Part shown: one piece after another, positions 6,955 through 8,525 of the stretch | Layout of the letters: each line of letters opens with the position of its first letter | How positions within the stretch are numbered: position 1 is the stretch's first letter | From: an uncultured Gammaproteobacteria bacterium | Lineage (GTDB): Bacteria > Pseudomonadota > Gammaproteobacteria > CAJQNE01 | Length of the DNA: 8,525 nt | Assembly: GCA_905479545.1 (NCBI GenBank) | Contig: CAJQNE010000324.1 | Span: 1-8,525, forward strand | Direction of reading: 5' to 3' | Program-made: the position numbers and the translations under genes | Notes under the pieces: generated by a model | What the model saw: only the letters and a program-made list of their open reading frames with translations | Databases searched by the model: none | What the model was told of the DNA's origin: nothing

Positions 6955-6982
6955 TTAACATTTCATTTTTCGCCGCTAAAAT
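6955..6982 (+). promoter_or_regulatory. Candidate sigma70 promoter for the adaptor operon
   Basis: TTAACA (6955-6960, five of six consensus bases) is followed after 16 bases by TAAAAT (6977-6982, five of six). A start near 6989 would leave a 5' untranslated leader of about 180 bases before the TTG at 7173. The match is good, but in AT-rich DNA such pairs occur by chance, so this is a prediction only. Confidence 0.5.
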
Positions 6983-6983
6983 C

Positions 6984-6999
6984 CAGTTGCGCAGTTGCG
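6984..6999 (+). repeat. Tandem 8-bp repeat next to the promoter candidate
   Basis: CAGTTGCG occurs twice back to back, immediately after the -10 candidate at 6977-6982. This would overlap the transcription start. It may be a regulator half-site pair or a chance duplication. Confidence 0.6.
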
Positions 7000-7024
7000 T
7001 CGCGTACTTCAGCGCCCCTATAAA
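6995..7024 (+). promoter_or_regulatory. Second, weaker promoter candidate for the adaptor operon
   Basis: TATAAA (7019-7024, five of six -10 bases) lies 18 bases after TTGCGT (6995-7000, three of six -35 bases). It would give a shorter leader of about 140 bases. It is weaker than the 6955 candidate in the -35 box. Confidence 0.25.
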
Positions 7025-7092
7025 AACTACTCTGATTCAATAACTTAAAGGAACATATAGAAAGTCAATCAACGAGCTGCAAAGTTTACCGT

Positions 7093-7109
7093 TTAAAAAG
7101 CATTTTTAA
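7093..7109. repeat. AT-rich palindrome upstream of the adaptor gene
   Basis: TTAAAAA and TTTTTAA flank GCA, giving a 7-bp perfect inverted repeat. It sits in the presumed untranslated leader about 65 bases before the start codon. It has no GC stem, so it is unlikely to be a terminator. It could be a protein-binding site, but no regulator family can be named from it. Confidence 0.4.
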
Positions 7110-7156
7110 CCCGTTGCGAATAGCGTCTACTTACTACCTAATAGTTTTTAATTTCT

Positions 7157-7162
7157 AAGGGA
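7157..7162 (+). promoter_or_regulatory. Ribosome binding site supporting the TTG start at 7173
   Basis: AAGGGA lies 10 bases before the TTG, slightly long spacing but the only good match. An in-frame TAA at 7149-7151 and the absence of ATG or GTG between it and 7173 make TTG the only start that preserves the signal peptide. Confidence 0.55.
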
Positions 7163-7172
7163 ATACCGGCAC

Positions 7173-7961
7173 TTGCGTAACCTTATAAAACTAAATATCG
7201 CATCATTTTGTTTACTGGCTTCTCCTTTTGCAGTGGCCGAGGTGCTTCGCTTACCCTCACTCTTTGAAGCCGAACAACGGGCTACCTTGTCAGCTAACCA
7301 GCCCGGCATGCTCACCGACGTCAACAAACAAATAGGCGATCAGGTTAGCCGCGGTGACTTACTCTTTACTCAAGACACCACAGACCTCAAAGCGGACGTC
7401 GTACTTGCCCGAATCCAACTGGATTACGCGGGCAAGAAACTCAGTCGCCAGCAGCAGCTACAAAAACGCGGTATGGCGGCTCCGGCGCTGGTAACGGAAG
7501 CCCGGCAAGAACGGGATTTAGCCAAAGCTGAACTGACCCGGTTACAACAACGCATCGAACAATCGAAGCGTTACGCCCCCTATTCCGGGATAATTATTGA
7601 TCGCACTGCGGAACCTCAGGAGTGGGTGGAAGCAGGTCAAGCGATAATGACGCTGCTCAACAACCAGCGGTTACGGCTAACAGTAGCGGTACCAAGCAAG
7701 GTATTGCACTTGCTGCAGCCACAGCAAGCCTATTACGCCGAAGTACCGGCCCTGCGTAGTGGTGAAACCACTACTACGGTGTCGCTTACCTTGCTCGCTA
7801 TTGCCGCGAAGGTTGAGTCACAGAGTGACACGGCCCAAGTTTTATGGCGCGTTAATGATATGCCCGCCGGACTACTCGCCGGCATGCGTGGCGAGCTCCT
7901 TCTGCCTTCGCCTGTCGAGGAACAATCAGCGAGCGGATCATTAGGGCTGGGCTCACCATGA
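7173..7961 (+). CDS. Short secreted HlyD/RND-type periplasmic adaptor (membrane fusion) protein
   Basis: The frame encodes 262 residues. A signal peptide spans about 1-22 (Lys/Arg-containing start, hydrophobic core, AVA before Glu23). No lipobox cysteine follows, so a soluble periplasmic protein is likely. The adaptor architecture is visible: first half of the lipoyl/barrel-sandwich domain (about 40-66, with QPGMLTDVNKQIGDQVSRGD); an alpha-helical hairpin (about 70-132, rich in Gln, Leu, Arg and Glu); second half of the lipoyl domain (about 134-163, APYSGIIIDRTAEPQEWVEAGQ); and a beta-barrel (about 167-243). Adaptors of this family link an inner-membrane transporter to an outer-membrane channel. 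Typical members have 350-400 residues; this one stops soon after the barrel and lacks an obvious membrane-proximal domain. It starts with the rare codon TTG, which suggests modest expression. Its stop overlaps the next ATG as ATGA, so the two genes are translationally coupled. The substrate cannot be told from the sequence. The family call is firm and the function only general. Confidence 0.85.
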   Translation: MRNLIKLNIASFCLLASPFAVAEVLRLPSLFEAEQRATLSANQPGMLTDVNKQIGDQVSRGDLLFTQDTTDLKADVVLARIQLDYAGKKLSRQQQLQKRGMAAPALVTEARQERDLAKAELTRLQQRIEQSKRYAPYSGIIIDRTAEPQEWVEAGQAIMTLLNNQRLRLTVAVPSKVLHLLQPQQAYYAEVPALRSGETTTTVSLTLLAIAAKVESQSDTAQVLWRVNDMPAGLLAGMRGELLLPSPVEEQSASGSLGLGSP

Positions 7962-8525
7962 CGGCCACCCAGCGCGTGGACATTCAGGGCAATGGCTCTG
8001 CCTCGCCCGGCTCCGCGCTGCTTGCCCGACTATTACACTATGGCAGCGCGGTTATTACCGCACCCAATAGCGCCGAGGCTGCTCAGCTTATTGTCCGGCG
8101 AATCAGCGAACTACTGCCGTCGCAACGTGCTCTATTAGTTCAAACAGCGCCTAAATTTAAAATTGTCACAACCAGCGCCGGCCACAACGAGCTTCGCAAC
8201 GGCTCACTGCTGTCTCAGTTAAAAAAATTCAGTAAGCGCCACAAAGGTCCGGCGCTGCAGACCTATAGTCAAACCGCCACTCAAACAGCAAAACAAGCTG
8301 AAAAACAAGCTACCGACCAAACTGCAGGCAACTCTAGCGATCAAATATTATGGCTGCCGATTGAAGTCGCCAACCACCGGGAAAAATATGCCTTGTGGCT
8401 GCAGCGCGGCACGCCCTGGCTTGAAGCCGAACAAACCCTTATTAACAGACTTCTACCCTTCCTGCGCAGCGGTTTATTTCAACACAATCCTAAAAAAACT
8501 CTCGTTGCAGGCAAGGCAGTTAAGT
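7958..8525 (+). CDS. GAF-like domain protein, partial, coupled to the adaptor gene (runs off right edge)
   Basis: From the ATG at 7958 the frame is open to the right edge (189 codons seen). There is no signal peptide or membrane segment in this part. Residues 20-175 have the pattern of a GAF-like sensory domain: a helix with LLARLLHYGSAV (21-32); a helix AAQLIVRRISELL (41-53); a strand RALLVQ (57-62); and later the strands ILWLPIEVA (130-138) and KYALWLQR (143-150), with a closing helix (156-172). Between the strands lies a low-complexity insert rich in Gln, Thr, Ala and Lys (about 105-127). The ATG overlaps the upstream adaptor's TGA, indicating co-translation with an export component. One possibility is that the missing C-terminal part carries a membrane segment and a second HlyD-like adaptor domain; I have an uncertain recollection of GAF-HlyD proteins in such clusters. 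A stand-alone sensor is the other possibility. The reading frame is firm, the GAF call moderate. Confidence 0.65.
   Translation, partial: MTATQRVDIQGNGSASPGSALLARLLHYGSAVITAPNSAEAAQLIVRRISELLPSQRALLVQTAPKFKIVTTSAGHNELRNGSLLSQLKKFSKRHKGPALQTYSQTATQTAKQAEKQATDQTAGNSSDQILWLPIEVANHREKYALWLQRGTPWLEAEQTLINRLLPFLRSGLFQHNPKKTLVAGKAVK

Larger units (their letters stand above)
6797..7172. other. AT-rich intergenic promoter region between divergent transcription units
   Basis: This stretch of about 375 bases is visibly more AT-rich than the flanking genes and has no credible ORF on either strand. It holds rightward promoter candidates, a tandem 8-bp repeat (6984-6999) and an AT-rich palindrome (7093-7109), all listed separately. 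Any promoter for the leftward RNA candidate should also lie in its left part. It therefore probably serves as the divergent control region for the RNA and the adaptor operon. Confidence 0.5.

Overview
The window looks like a chromosomal piece of a gammaproteobacterium with a roughly balanced base composition. The evidence is a RecC/RecB pair of the enterobacterial/pseudomonad type, a YdcH-like (DUF465) protein and an envelope-transport operon. I cannot place it more finely; a marine or free-living gammaproteobacterium is an inference only. No transposase, integrase, CRISPR array, tRNA or rRNA was seen.

Left block (1-6557, all on the minus strand, transcribed right to left). In order of transcription it holds: a 68-residue DUF465/YdcH-like protein (6557-6351); a 329-residue mostly helical conserved-type protein of unknown function (6230-5241); a possible 17-codon leader ORF (5209-5156); recC (5156-1980); and the first 663 codons of recB (from 1990, running off the left edge). 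recC and recB overlap by 11 bases. There is no ptrA between them, unlike in E. coli. RecB and RecC are subunits of the RecBCD helicase-nuclease, which processes double-strand breaks and loads RecA; recD would be expected beyond the left edge. The unknown protein ends 84 bases before the recC ATG, so it may be co-transcribed with the recombination genes.

Middle (6558-7172, about 615 bases without a convincing protein gene). On the minus strand it contains a long base-paired element (6729-6796) followed by a GC-rich hairpin with a T-rich tail (6681-6709). Together these look like a small structured RNA ending at an intrinsic terminator, or a terminator-containing leader upstream of the DUF465 gene. 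On the plus strand there are sigma70-like promoter candidates facing right, a tandem 8-bp repeat and an AT-rich palindrome.

Right block (7173-8525, plus strand). A secreted, short HlyD/RND-type periplasmic adaptor protein with a TTG start overlaps, by ATGA, a second gene. That gene opens with a GAF-like domain and runs off the right edge. The two are almost certainly one translationally coupled operon, probably part of an export or efflux system whose membrane components lie outside the window.

The features most worth a second look are the unassigned minus-strand RNA element, the leader ORF coupled to recC, the altered Chi-pocket residues in RecC, the unknown protein in front of recC, and the short adaptor/GAF pair.
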